A stretch of DNA of 64,000 bases from Flavobacterium gelidilacus DSM 15343 (GTDB taxonomy: Bacteria > Bacteroidota > Bacteroidia > Flavobacteriales > Flavobacteriaceae): positions 62,001 through 126,000 of the forward strand of contig NZ_KE383905.1 in assembly GCF_000422685.1 (NCBI RefSeq), given 5' to 3'. Within the stretch, counting starts at the first letter, position 1. Each line of letters begins with the position of its first letter. Under the pieces are notes generated by a model. The model saw nothing but the letters and a program-made list of their open reading frames with translations. It was not told the DNA's origin and ran no database searches. The position numbers and the translations under genes were made by a program. Of the stretch, positions 26,788-34,825 are shown one piece after another.

Positions 26788-26801
26788 ATAGTATTACTAT
26801 T
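26787..26801. promoter_or_regulatory. Candidate TetR operator
   Basis: A perfect 15-bp palindrome, AATAGTA-T-TACTATT, touching the upstream edge of the -7 box. Size and position fit a TetR-family operator that would block the promoter. Binding is inferred, and palindromes of this size occur by chance in AT-rich DNA. Confidence 0.45.
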
Positions 26802-26843
26802 GCTATGTAAAAGTTTAACTTTTGATTAAGAATTGTTCAAAAA

Positions 26844-26868
26844 AAAATCCTGAGTTTATCAGGATTTT
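26844..26868 (-). terminator. Terminator of the gpmI-thioredoxin operon
   Basis: A 10-bp stem AAAATCCTGA / TCAGGATTTT with a 5-nt loop and a flanking run of A (T on the minus strand). It lies between the thioredoxin-like gene and the exporter operon promoter. Confidence 0.85.
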
Positions 26869-26889
26869 ATGGCTTTTTTTGTTTTGTAA

Positions 26890-27411
26890 TTATTCAGAGT
26901 AATTAGGTTTGTAGTCTTTTCCAGAGAGAATATCTAACATATCTTGTTCTAAACTCACTTTTGGAGATTCTACAATTCTATTAATTTCTACTCCTTTTTC
27001 ATAAAAAATAAAAGTAGGAACATTTGTAATGTTTAAACCACTTTCAAGATTTTCTGGAGTTGTTTTGTTTCTGTCCATTGCAATTAAAGTGATGCCTCTT
27101 TCCTTAAATTGACATGCTTCTAGAACTTTATAGAAATCTGGAACTTGATTTTGACTGTCTTCACACCAAGTTCCCATAAATATAGTTATTGTAATATTGG
27201 TTACTTTATCTTTTAATTGATTTGTAACTTCTTCTTTTGGTTTGTACTCGTTAAACCCTGAAGTGTACCATGAATCAAATGGAGCCTTTTCTAAATCGAT
27301 TTTTGTAGCTTTTCCGATTAACATTTTTTCATTGTTACTTGTTATGATTTTTCCGGTTGGACTACAATTAATAAATAAGAAAGGTAATATAAGTAGGATT
27401 ATTTTTTTCAT
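26890..27411 (-). CDS. Thioredoxin-like lipoprotein with CxxS active site
   Basis: A 173-residue exported lipoprotein: signal peptide with lipobox FINC, lipidated C16. The thioredoxin fold is visible as ITIFMGTWCEDSQNQVPDF and NVPTFIFYEKGVEINR (cis-proline in NVPTF). The active site is WCEDS, so C83 has no resolving partner four residues on (S86); such CxxS proteins may act as isomerases or glutathione-type monothiol enzymes. Its ATG overlaps the gpmI stop (TAATG), so they are cotranslated, although no functional link is known. Confidence 0.85.
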   Translation of the reverse strand: MKKIILLILPFLFINCSPTGKIITSNNEKMLIGKATKIDLEKAPFDSWYTSGFNEYKPKEEVTNQLKDKVTNITITIFMGTWCEDSQNQVPDFYKVLEACQFKERGITLIAMDRNKTTPENLESGLNITNVPTFIFYEKGVEINRIVESPKVSLEQDMLDILSGKDYKPNYSE

Positions 27412-28928
27412 TATAGTAAAGATTTACAGGTCATAGCTTCTGGTTTTTGTATTCCCATCAATTCTAATATTGTTGGAGCTAGGTCACCTAAGACACCGTT
27501 GTTAATATTTTTTAATTCTTTGTCAACCAAAATAATTGGTACTGGATTAGTTGTGTGAGCAGTATTTGGACTTCCATCTGGATTAATCATGGTTTCACAA
27601 TTTCCATGATCTGCAATAATAATTGTGGTGTAATTATTTTCTAGAGCAGTTTCTACTACTTCTTTTACACAAATATCAACTGCTTCACAAGCTTTAATTG
27701 CAGCTTCCATAACTCCAGTGTGTCCAACCATATCGCCATTAGCAAAGTTTAGACATACAAAATCAGCATCACCTTTTTTAAGTTCCGGAATTAAAGCGTC
27801 TTTTAATTCAAAGGCACTCATTTCTGGTTGCAAATCGTATGTAGCTACTTTTGGTGAGTTTTTTAATATTCTAGTTTCACCCACAAAAGGCTTTTCACGT
27901 CCACCAGAAAAGAAGAAAGTAACGTGTGGATATTTTTCTGTTTCAGCAATTCGAATTTGTTTTTTATTGGCTTTTTCTAAAACTTCACCAAGCGTTTCGG
28001 TGATATTGTCTTTATCATAAATTACATGAACATTGGAATAGGTATCATCATAATTGGTCATTGTAACATAATACAGATTCAATTTATGCATGTTTTGTTC
28101 GTGAAAGTCTTTTTGGGATAAAGCTTCGGTTAATTCACGTCCTCTATCAGTTCTAAAATTAAAGAAAATTACGACATCTTCATCTTTTATTGTAGCAATA
28201 GGCTCGTTTTTTTCGTCTACCATTACCATTGGCTCAACAAATTCATCGGTTATTTTATTTTTATAACTTTCTAAAATAGCTAAAGCTGCATCTTTCGTGC
28301 GTTTTCCTTTTCCGTTTACTAATAAATCATATGCTAATTTGACTCTTTCCCAACGTTTATCTCTATCCATTGCATAATAGCGACCTATTACTGAAGCTAA
28401 TTTAGCTTTTTTAGTGTCAATATAATTGTATAAATCTTCAAGATACAATGCTCCAGATTTTGGGTCAACATCACGACCATCTGTAAATGCATGAATAAAA
28501 ACCTTTTCTAATCCAAAATCTTCTGTAGCATCAATTATCCCTCGAAGATGAGAAGTGTGGGAATGAACACCACCATCTGAAAGCAAGCCCAATAAATGAA
28601 CCGCTTTGTTATTGGCTTTAGCATATTGAAATGCATCTTGTAATACTTTTTCTTGGTTTAGAGTGTGATTAGCTACAGCTAAATTTATTTTAGCTAAATC
28701 TTGATATACAATTCTTCCTGCTCCAAGATTCATGTGACCTACTTCTGAATTTCCCATTTGACCTTCAGGTAAACCCACGTTTAAACCATCTGTCCTCAAT
28801 TGAGCATTAGGGTATTTTGTATATAAACTATCTATAAAAGGAGTATTTGCGTTGTCTATTGCAGAAACTTTTGGGTCAGGAGATTTTCCCCAACCATCTA
28901 AAATCATTAAGATTACTTTTTTATTCAT
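27411..28928 (-). CDS. gpmI: 2,3-bisphosphoglycerate-independent phosphoglycerate mutase
   Basis: A 505-residue glycolytic/gluconeogenic enzyme interconverting 3- and 2-phosphoglycerate, with two Mn ions. The phospho-serine is S61 in GNSEVGHMNLGAGR, the first metal aspartate is D11 (MILDGWG), and later metal ligands lie in NFANGDMVGHTG and IADHGNCE. Length is standard. First gene of a two-gene operon with the thioredoxin-like lipoprotein. A -7 box (TATATTTG, minus) is at 28946-28953. Confidence 0.96.
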   Translation of the reverse strand: MNKKVILMILDGWGKSPDPKVSAIDNANTPFIDSLYTKYPNAQLRTDGLNVGLPEGQMGNSEVGHMNLGAGRIVYQDLAKINLAVANHTLNQEKVLQDAFQYAKANNKAVHLLGLLSDGGVHSHTSHLRGIIDATEDFGLEKVFIHAFTDGRDVDPKSGALYLEDLYNYIDTKKAKLASVIGRYYAMDRDKRWERVKLAYDLLVNGKGKRTKDAALAILESYKNKITDEFVEPMVMVDEKNEPIATIKDEDVVIFFNFRTDRGRELTEALSQKDFHEQNMHKLNLYYVTMTNYDDTYSNVHVIYDKDNITETLGEVLEKANKKQIRIAETEKYPHVTFFFSGGREKPFVGETRILKNSPKVATYDLQPEMSAFELKDALIPELKKGDADFVCLNFANGDMVGHTGVMEAAIKACEAVDICVKEVVETALENNYTTIIIADHGNCETMINPDGSPNTAHTTNPVPIILVDKELKNINNGVLGDLAPTILELMGIQKPEAMTCKSLL

Positions 28929-28945
28929 TGCCTTAGTTGTTTCTA

Positions 28946-28953
28946 CAAATATA
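28946..28953 (-). promoter_or_regulatory. -7 box of gpmI
   Basis: TATATTTG on the minus strand, 17 nt from the gpmI start. Good match to TAnnTTTG. Confidence 0.6.
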
Positions 28954-29021
28954 AGAAATTGAAGGCCTTGAGGTTTGAAAAAATCAAATAATATTCGAAA
29001 TCGTTTTAGTTAAATAAGAAA

Positions 29022-31433
29022 TTACAGCCAATTTTTAGCTTGATTGTAGTCAATAAAATAACGAATACTTACAGAAAAAGTGTGATTTAAATTATCTGCA
29101 AACACATTGTTTAAATTACTACCGTAACTTTTGTCAATAACTCGATTAAAATCAGCAGCGTTGTTTCGATATAAAACTGTTGCTTGACTGCCAGGTGCAA
29201 ACCACCAAGAATAAGATAAATCTAAATTCCAAGTATTAAAATTAGAGTTTTTATTGGCGTTATAAGTATAGTTTTCAAGTAATAGACCATTCTCTTGCAA
29301 GTTGTAAAATTTGTTATTTTCTGCAAAGGACCAATAATGACGAACGGATAAACTAAAATTCATTTGACTATTTACTGAGTATTTTCCAGTAAGTGTATTG
29401 TTTACTGTATTTCTGTCTCTCCTAGCTAAAATGATGTCCTCTGTGGATGATAAATAGTCAACCCATCCAATATTATTTTTTTGAAAACTCGGACTAATAG
29501 CATAAATTAATGAAAACTTGTCACTAAACCTATATCTTGGACTAACATAAAAGTTATAATTTTCTCTGCCAGGTTCATTTAGTTTGTTATATTCTACATT
29601 TAAATCTAAAGCAAATTTGTTATTATAGTTAGTTGAAATATTAAACCAACTACCATAGTATTCTGGAATTATAAAATAACGATTGTTGATTCGTGCTTCA
29701 TAGTAATCATAACTTTTAAATGGTCTTGCGTTAAAACCAAATCCAAAATAGTGGTTTTTCTTTGTTGATGAGTTAATATTAACATTAAAATTATTGTCTT
29801 GAATATAATTAGAAGTATTGTTGAATTCTAAATAGCTGTTCAGATTAACTCTAAAAGAATTAAAAATTTTAGTTGGATTTAAAATACGATAACTAGCACT
29901 TGAAAACACATCATAATAATTAGTCAAAAAATTAATACCTAAATCGTTGTTGTCAAATTCTTTTGAAACATAATCAGCACCTAAACTATACCTAATTTTT
30001 CCAGCAGTTTCGGCTACATAAATGGAAGAACTAATACCACTAGTGTTTTTTAAATCATAAACACTACTCATTGTTATTTTTCCTGCTAAATTATAAGTGT
30101 TTGCTTTTGTATTTAAATCAAAGAGTAATCCAGAAACATTTGCATCTCTAAAATCACCATCTCTTGTAACATTTGTATTAATAAAAGTTACTGATGAGTT
30201 TTGATTAAAACGTTGGTCAAAAACAGTTACATTGTAATTGGTCAAAGGAGAAACAATAGCTTCACGCGAAGTGTTATCATCTATGTTTCTAACATTTACA
30301 ACTGTTTTTTTAGTAATTGCATTTAAAAAACCAATACCAAGCCCATCATTATTTCTGCCAGATATTTTTACAGCATTTAATAAGTTTACAGCACTCGGAT
30401 ATTCATCTATTGTTTCATTGTCTGCTAAATCAGGATAAAATTCAGGAGATGCTCCAATTCTTCTAGAATATAGCAAGCCACCTTTGCTAAACATATCTGT
30501 TCCTTCCGTAAAAAAAGGTCTATTTTCATTAAACTGTTGTTCAAAAGGACCAAGGTTTAAAACAACATTATCAAATTTTGTTTGTCCAAAATCGGGTACT
30601 AAAATAGCATCTAAAGTAAAAGCATCATTTAATCCGTATTTTACATCTAAACCACCTTTTTGAGTAAAAGTAGTTCCGTCTTTAGTTGAGTTTATATAGG
30701 AAGACGCATATGGAATTAAGAATAATCGAGTAGGTGGAGTTATTTTTTGAATACCATTTAATACTCCAGCTTGTTGAGAAAAAGCACCAATTTCATTATC
30801 GATGTGATTCCAAGTGTATTTTTGCCTGCTTCGTCTTACTTCTCTAAAAAAATTTATTCCCCAAGTTTGAATATTTGTACTTGGAAATCGAAGTGCAGCA
30901 TAAGGAATCTTAATTTCAACAACCCAGCCATCATCTGTTATTTTTACTTTACTGTCCCAAATTGCATTCCATGAGTAGTCTTCTCCATCTTGTGATGTAA
31001 AATTACAATCAGCTTGACCATTTGCAGCAGAAACATAGAACTGAAAATCTTGCTGTCCATCATTATAACCATTTATAAAAACACCAAATATGTCACTTGT
31101 TCCAAAATTATCTCTTTCCGTAATTTCTTTTAAAATTTTTGTTGGTTCACTGTCATAAAGAATAGCTCCTATGTAAACTGCATCATTATCATAAATCACC
31201 TTAACTTCAGATTTTAATTCTTGTGGTATTGGTGTTCCATTCTTGGGTTCAAATGAAATAAAATCACTTGCAATAGATGCATTTTTCCAATCTTCTTCAT
31301 TTAATTCACCATCAATAGAAATAGAACTAGAAACATAAGCAGCTTGAAGTTGTTTTTTTGGTATTACTTTATTTTCTTGTCCAATAGAAAAATTAGAAAA
31401 GATTAATAATAAAACAATGATTTGTGATTTCAT
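29022..31433 (-). CDS. DUF5916 outer-membrane protein with CBM9-like N-terminus (copy 1)
   Basis: An 803-residue secreted protein. Signal peptide ends near residue 20 (FSIGQ). Residues 30-220 form a family-9 carbohydrate-binding-like domain (ISIDGELNEEDWKNA... WVVEIKIPYAALRFP). The rest matches DUF5916, with PDFGQTKFDNVVLNLGPFEQQFNENRPFFTEG-type core near 280 and many alternating beta strands ending in SIRYFIDYNQAKNWL, so an outer-membrane barrel. Ligand unknown. The start at 31433 is preferred over an ATG at 31451, which lies inside a -7 box (31449-31456). It is a close paralogue of the next gene, with the same length. Confidence 0.85.
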   Translation of the reverse strand: MKSQIIVLLLIFSNFSIGQENKVIPKKQLQAAYVSSSISIDGELNEEDWKNASIASDFISFEPKNGTPIPQELKSEVKVIYDNDAVYIGAILYDSEPTKILKEITERDNFGTSDIFGVFINGYNDGQQDFQFYVSAANGQADCNFTSQDGEDYSWNAIWDSKVKITDDGWVVEIKIPYAALRFPSTNIQTWGINFFREVRRSRQKYTWNHIDNEIGAFSQQAGVLNGIQKITPPTRLFLIPYASSYINSTKDGTTFTQKGGLDVKYGLNDAFTLDAILVPDFGQTKFDNVVLNLGPFEQQFNENRPFFTEGTDMFSKGGLLYSRRIGASPEFYPDLADNETIDEYPSAVNLLNAVKISGRNNDGLGIGFLNAITKKTVVNVRNIDDNTSREAIVSPLTNYNVTVFDQRFNQNSSVTFINTNVTRDGDFRDANVSGLLFDLNTKANTYNLAGKITMSSVYDLKNTSGISSSIYVAETAGKIRYSLGADYVSKEFDNNDLGINFLTNYYDVFSSASYRILNPTKIFNSFRVNLNSYLEFNNTSNYIQDNNFNVNINSSTKKNHYFGFGFNARPFKSYDYYEARINNRYFIIPEYYGSWFNISTNYNNKFALDLNVEYNKLNEPGRENYNFYVSPRYRFSDKFSLIYAISPSFQKNNIGWVDYLSSTEDIILARRDRNTVNNTLTGKYSVNSQMNFSLSVRHYWSFAENNKFYNLQENGLLLENYTYNANKNSNFNTWNLDLSYSWWFAPGSQATVLYRNNAADFNRVIDKSYGSNLNNVFADNLNHTFSVSIRYFIDYNQAKNWL

Positions 31434-31448
31434 GAAAGAAGATTTTTG

Positions 31449-31456
31449 CAAAAATA
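31449..31456 (-). promoter_or_regulatory. -7 box of DUF5916 copy 1
   Basis: TATTTTTG on the minus strand, 15 nt before the start at 31433; it supports that start and suggests a separate transcript from copy 2. Confidence 0.5.
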
Positions 31457-31501
31457 CTTTTATTTTTTTTTTTGAACTTCTTTTAAGAAAAGATTAAGAT
31501 T

Positions 31502-33913
31502 TTATTCACTGTGTTTGAAAACATTTTTAGCTTGATTATAATCAATATAATATCTAAAACTAATTGAAATTGTGTTGTTAGGGTTATTAGATAAAACATT
31601 TTTAAAGTTATCTCCCAGATTAGTGTTAAAAGTTCTTTCTCCTAAACTTGAATTATTTCTGTATAAAACCGAAACCAAACTACCAGGAGCAAACCACCAA
31701 GTATAAGAAAAATCAAAATTCCAAATGTTTCTATTAATATTTTTGTTTAAGTTATAAGTTAAGTTGTCATCAAAATAACCGTCTTCTCTCAAAGTAAGAA
31801 ACTTGTTGTTTATAGCATAAGCCCAATAATATCTGACTTTTAAATTAAAGTTCATCACATTATTAATTGAGTATTTACTAGTAAATTGCTGTTCTAATGT
31901 GTTGACGTTTCTCCTTGCGTAGATAATATCATTATTATCATAATCCACTAGTCCTATGTCGTTCCTATTCTTTATGCCTCTCGCTGTATAACGAATATAA
32001 AATTTATCACTAAAACGATATTCTTGCCCTAAAGTAAGTGTGTAGCTTTTGCGACCAGGTTGATCGTGCTTAATAAAGTTACTCGTTAAGTCAAAAGAAT
32101 ATTTTCTATTTTTATTGGATGAAATTATAGAAGTAAAGTCAATGTATTTTGGATTGTAATTAAACCTTCCATCAATCCCTGGAAAATAAAAGTCAAAAGT
32201 TTCAAAAGGACTACCTTCTATAGTAAACTGAAAAATATCATTTCTTAAATTATATAAAAGAGAAGAAACGCTTATTGTTCCGATTTGTAGTTTTCCAGTA
32301 GAGTTTTCAAACTCTGAATTTAAATCTGTTTTAAGTCTTATGTTATTAAATGTTTTTGTTCTTTTTAAAGCTCGATAACTTGCATTTGCATTGAATGAGT
32401 AGTAATTATTTCTAAAAATAATGCCAAGATCATTGTGGTCATAGTCTTTTGAAATATATCCAGAACCAAAACCATATTGGTATTTTCCTTTAGTATCACC
32501 TATAAATATGGATGAATTTGTCCCTCTTTTAATTTCATCTATATTGTTTACATAACTAAACTTACTATCACCTGATAATTTGTAGCTATTTGTTTCAGTA
32601 TTTAAATCAAAGACTAATCCAGAAACATTTGCATCTCTTCCTTCACCATTTCTAACAACGCTAGTGTTGATAAATGAAACTGAAGAATTTTTTCTAAATC
32701 GTTGGTCTAAAACAAAAACATTGAAGTTTGTAATAGGTTCAACTAGTTCTTTTCTAGTTTGATTTGCTGGAGTATTAAATATTGTAGCATAAGTATTTTC
32801 AGTAATTGCGTTTAAAAATCCAATACCTAAACCTTTAGATGTTCTTCCAGATATTTTTGTGGCATTTAATAGGTTGGTTGTAGTTGGATATTCTGTAATT
32901 TCTTCATTAGAAGTAAGAGTTGGTTCTAAAGTTGGAGTTCCACCAATTCTTCGTGAATAAAACAAATCCCCTTTATTAAACAAATCTGTTCCTTCTGTAA
33001 AAAAAGGTCTGTTTTCATTAAATTGTTGTTCAAAGGGACCTAAAACTAGATTGACATTGTCGAAAGTTGTCTGGCCAAAATCAGGTACGAGAATAGCATC
33101 TAATGTAAAGGAGTCATTTATTCCATACTTTATATCCATACCAATTTTGAATTTATTGTCAGATCCGCTATCATTATTGTTATGATAATAAGAAGTATAA
33201 GGAATAAAGAATAATCGAGTTGGAGGTTTTATGTTTTCAATTCCTTCAAGAATTCCAGCTTGAACAACTTCATTGTTTAATTTAATGTCAATAAAATTCC
33301 AGCAATAACTTGTGTTCTCTTTTTTAATATCGCGATACATGTTTAAACCCCAAGTTTGTTTTTCGCTTTCCGAGAAACGCAAAGCAGCGTAGGGTATTTT
33401 AAATTCAGCAATCCAACTGTTTTCTGTGATTTTTACTTTACAATCCCAAATAGCATCCCAAGAATAATCTTCTCCGGCAGAAGTTGCAATTGCATCTAAT
33501 TGAACACCAGCGGCACTAATAAAAAAGCGATACTCTAATTGATTGTCATTAAAGCCATTGAAAAACACTCCAAAATGATCTGAAGTTCCAAATTCATCTC
33601 TAAGTTTTATTTCTTGTAGTATGTTTTCTGGATTGTCATACATGATTGCTCCAACATAAATAGCATCGTCATCATAGATTATTTTAACTTCAGTTTTTTT
33701 AGTAGGATTTTCTTCTTTACCATTGTCAGGATAAAACATTATAAAATCTGTTGAAGGTATTGCGTTTTTCCATTCCTCTTCATTTAGTTTTCCATCAATA
33801 GAAATATGGCTATTAACTCTATGAGTTTTGGCGACTTTTTTAGTAGAAGTTTGTGCATTAAGTATATATGTACTAAAAAGAAGTACATAAAAATAAATAA
33901 GTCTTTGAGGCAT
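31502..33913 (-). CDS. DUF5916 outer-membrane protein with CBM9-like N-terminus (copy 2)
   Basis: An 803-residue paralogue of the previous protein. Signal peptide to about residue 20 (YILNAQ), CBM9-like domain (HISIDGKLNEEEWKNA, WIAEFKIPYAALRFS), then the DUF5916 barrel with PDFGQTTFDN and FFTEGTDLFNKGDLFYSRR. The C-terminus ends in a short polar tail after the shared SFRYYIDYNQAKN. Shared segments are near identical in key blocks but diverged elsewhere, indicating an old tandem duplication. It is cotranscribed or transcribed separately upstream of copy 1 (68-nt gap). Confidence 0.85.
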   Translation of the reverse strand: MPQRLIYFYVLLFSTYILNAQTSTKKVAKTHRVNSHISIDGKLNEEEWKNAIPSTDFIMFYPDNGKEENPTKKTEVKIIYDDDAIYVGAIMYDNPENILQEIKLRDEFGTSDHFGVFFNGFNDNQLEYRFFISAAGVQLDAIATSAGEDYSWDAIWDCKVKITENSWIAEFKIPYAALRFSESEKQTWGLNMYRDIKKENTSYCWNFIDIKLNNEVVQAGILEGIENIKPPTRLFFIPYTSYYHNNNDSGSDNKFKIGMDIKYGINDSFTLDAILVPDFGQTTFDNVNLVLGPFEQQFNENRPFFTEGTDLFNKGDLFYSRRIGGTPTLEPTLTSNEEITEYPTTTNLLNATKISGRTSKGLGIGFLNAITENTYATIFNTPANQTRKELVEPITNFNVFVLDQRFRKNSSVSFINTSVVRNGEGRDANVSGLVFDLNTETNSYKLSGDSKFSYVNNIDEIKRGTNSSIFIGDTKGKYQYGFGSGYISKDYDHNDLGIIFRNNYYSFNANASYRALKRTKTFNNIRLKTDLNSEFENSTGKLQIGTISVSSLLYNLRNDIFQFTIEGSPFETFDFYFPGIDGRFNYNPKYIDFTSIISSNKNRKYSFDLTSNFIKHDQPGRKSYTLTLGQEYRFSDKFYIRYTARGIKNRNDIGLVDYDNNDIIYARRNVNTLEQQFTSKYSINNVMNFNLKVRYYWAYAINNKFLTLREDGYFDDNLTYNLNKNINRNIWNFDFSYTWWFAPGSLVSVLYRNNSSLGERTFNTNLGDNFKNVLSNNPNNTISISFRYYIDYNQAKNVFKHSE

Positions 33914-34042
33914 TAGTATAGAGTTGGGGCTACAATGATAAATAAAAGTTAATAAATTTATACTAAAGTAAATAAAAATCCGTTATAATGACGTGTTTTA
34001 CCGACAAAATGAATTAAGGTTTTCATAATTTATTACATTTAG

Positions 34043-34073
34043 TTTGGATTATTTAAAAAAAATTATACATTTG
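34043..34073 (+). promoter_or_regulatory. Promoter of the L,D-transpeptidase gene
   Basis: TTTG at 34043-34046, a 19-nt spacer and TACATTTG at 34066-34073: the best promoter match in the window. The leader would be about 30 nt. Confidence 0.72.
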
Positions 34074-34108
34074 CCATCCCCAATACAAATATTAATTACT
34101 AGTTATCA

Positions 34109-34825
34109 ATGATTTACAAAATTTATATTATTGTTTTTTTCTGTTTTTTTTCAATTAAACCTACTAAAGATAAAGCAATAAATTCCACTACGCATGAAGT
34201 TGTTTTGCACTTAGCTGAAAACAAAACACTTTCAAAAACAGAAAAAAAATTTTCTTTGATAGAAGAAAACTCCACAACAGTACCTTCGCTTGAAAGTTTT
34301 GAAGTAGCTTTTGAAGGCTATGAAAATTTAAAATCTCAAAATAAATTAGAGAATAGTATTCTAACTATAATTGACTTTAGTTTGTCTTCAAACCAAAAAA
34401 GATTGTGGGTTATAGATATGGATTCTAATGAAGTTTTATTTCACACACTAGTTGCTCACGGAATGAATTCTGGTCAAGAATTTGCAACAAACTTTTCAAA
34501 TAAATCAGAATCTCATCAAAGTAGTCTTGGTTTTTATTTAACTGCTGAAATTTATACAGGAAAACACGGATCTTCTTTAAAACTGGATGGAATCGAAAAA
34601 GGTGTAAACGACAACGCTAGGGAAAGAGCAATCGTAATTCACGGTGCTGATTATGTAAGTGAAACTTTTGCAAGAAATAATGGTAGATTAGGAAGAAGTC
34701 AGGGTTGTCCAGCTTTGCCAAATAATTTAACAAGCAAAATTATTTCTAAAATTAAGAATAAATCGGTTTTATTTATTTATCATCCTTCAAGAAAATCAGG
34801 TCTTGTCAAGGGATTTGTATCTTAA
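34109..34825 (+). CDS. Murein L,D-transpeptidase catalytic domain protein
   Basis: A 238-residue exported protein of the YkuD-like 2 group. The N-terminal hydrophobic stretch (2-18) acts as signal or anchor. The catalytic region has ERAIVIHGADYVSE with the conserved His and GRLGRSQGCPALP with the nucleophile C200. These enzymes are thought to act on peptidoglycan peptides; exact reaction unknown. Its 3' end overlaps that of the convergent LdtD-like gene by 30 nt (34796-34825), an unusual pairing of two enzymes of related activity. Confidence 0.87.
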   Translation: MIYKIYIIVFFCFFSIKPTKDKAINSTTHEVVLHLAENKTLSKTEKKFSLIEENSTTVPSLESFEVAFEGYENLKSQNKLENSILTIIDFSLSSNQKRLWVIDMDSNEVLFHTLVAHGMNSGQEFATNFSNKSESHQSSLGFYLTAEIYTGKHGSSLKLDGIEKGVNDNARERAIVIHGADYVSETFARNNGRLGRSQGCPALPNNLTSKIISKIKNKSVLFIYHPSRKSGLVKGFVS

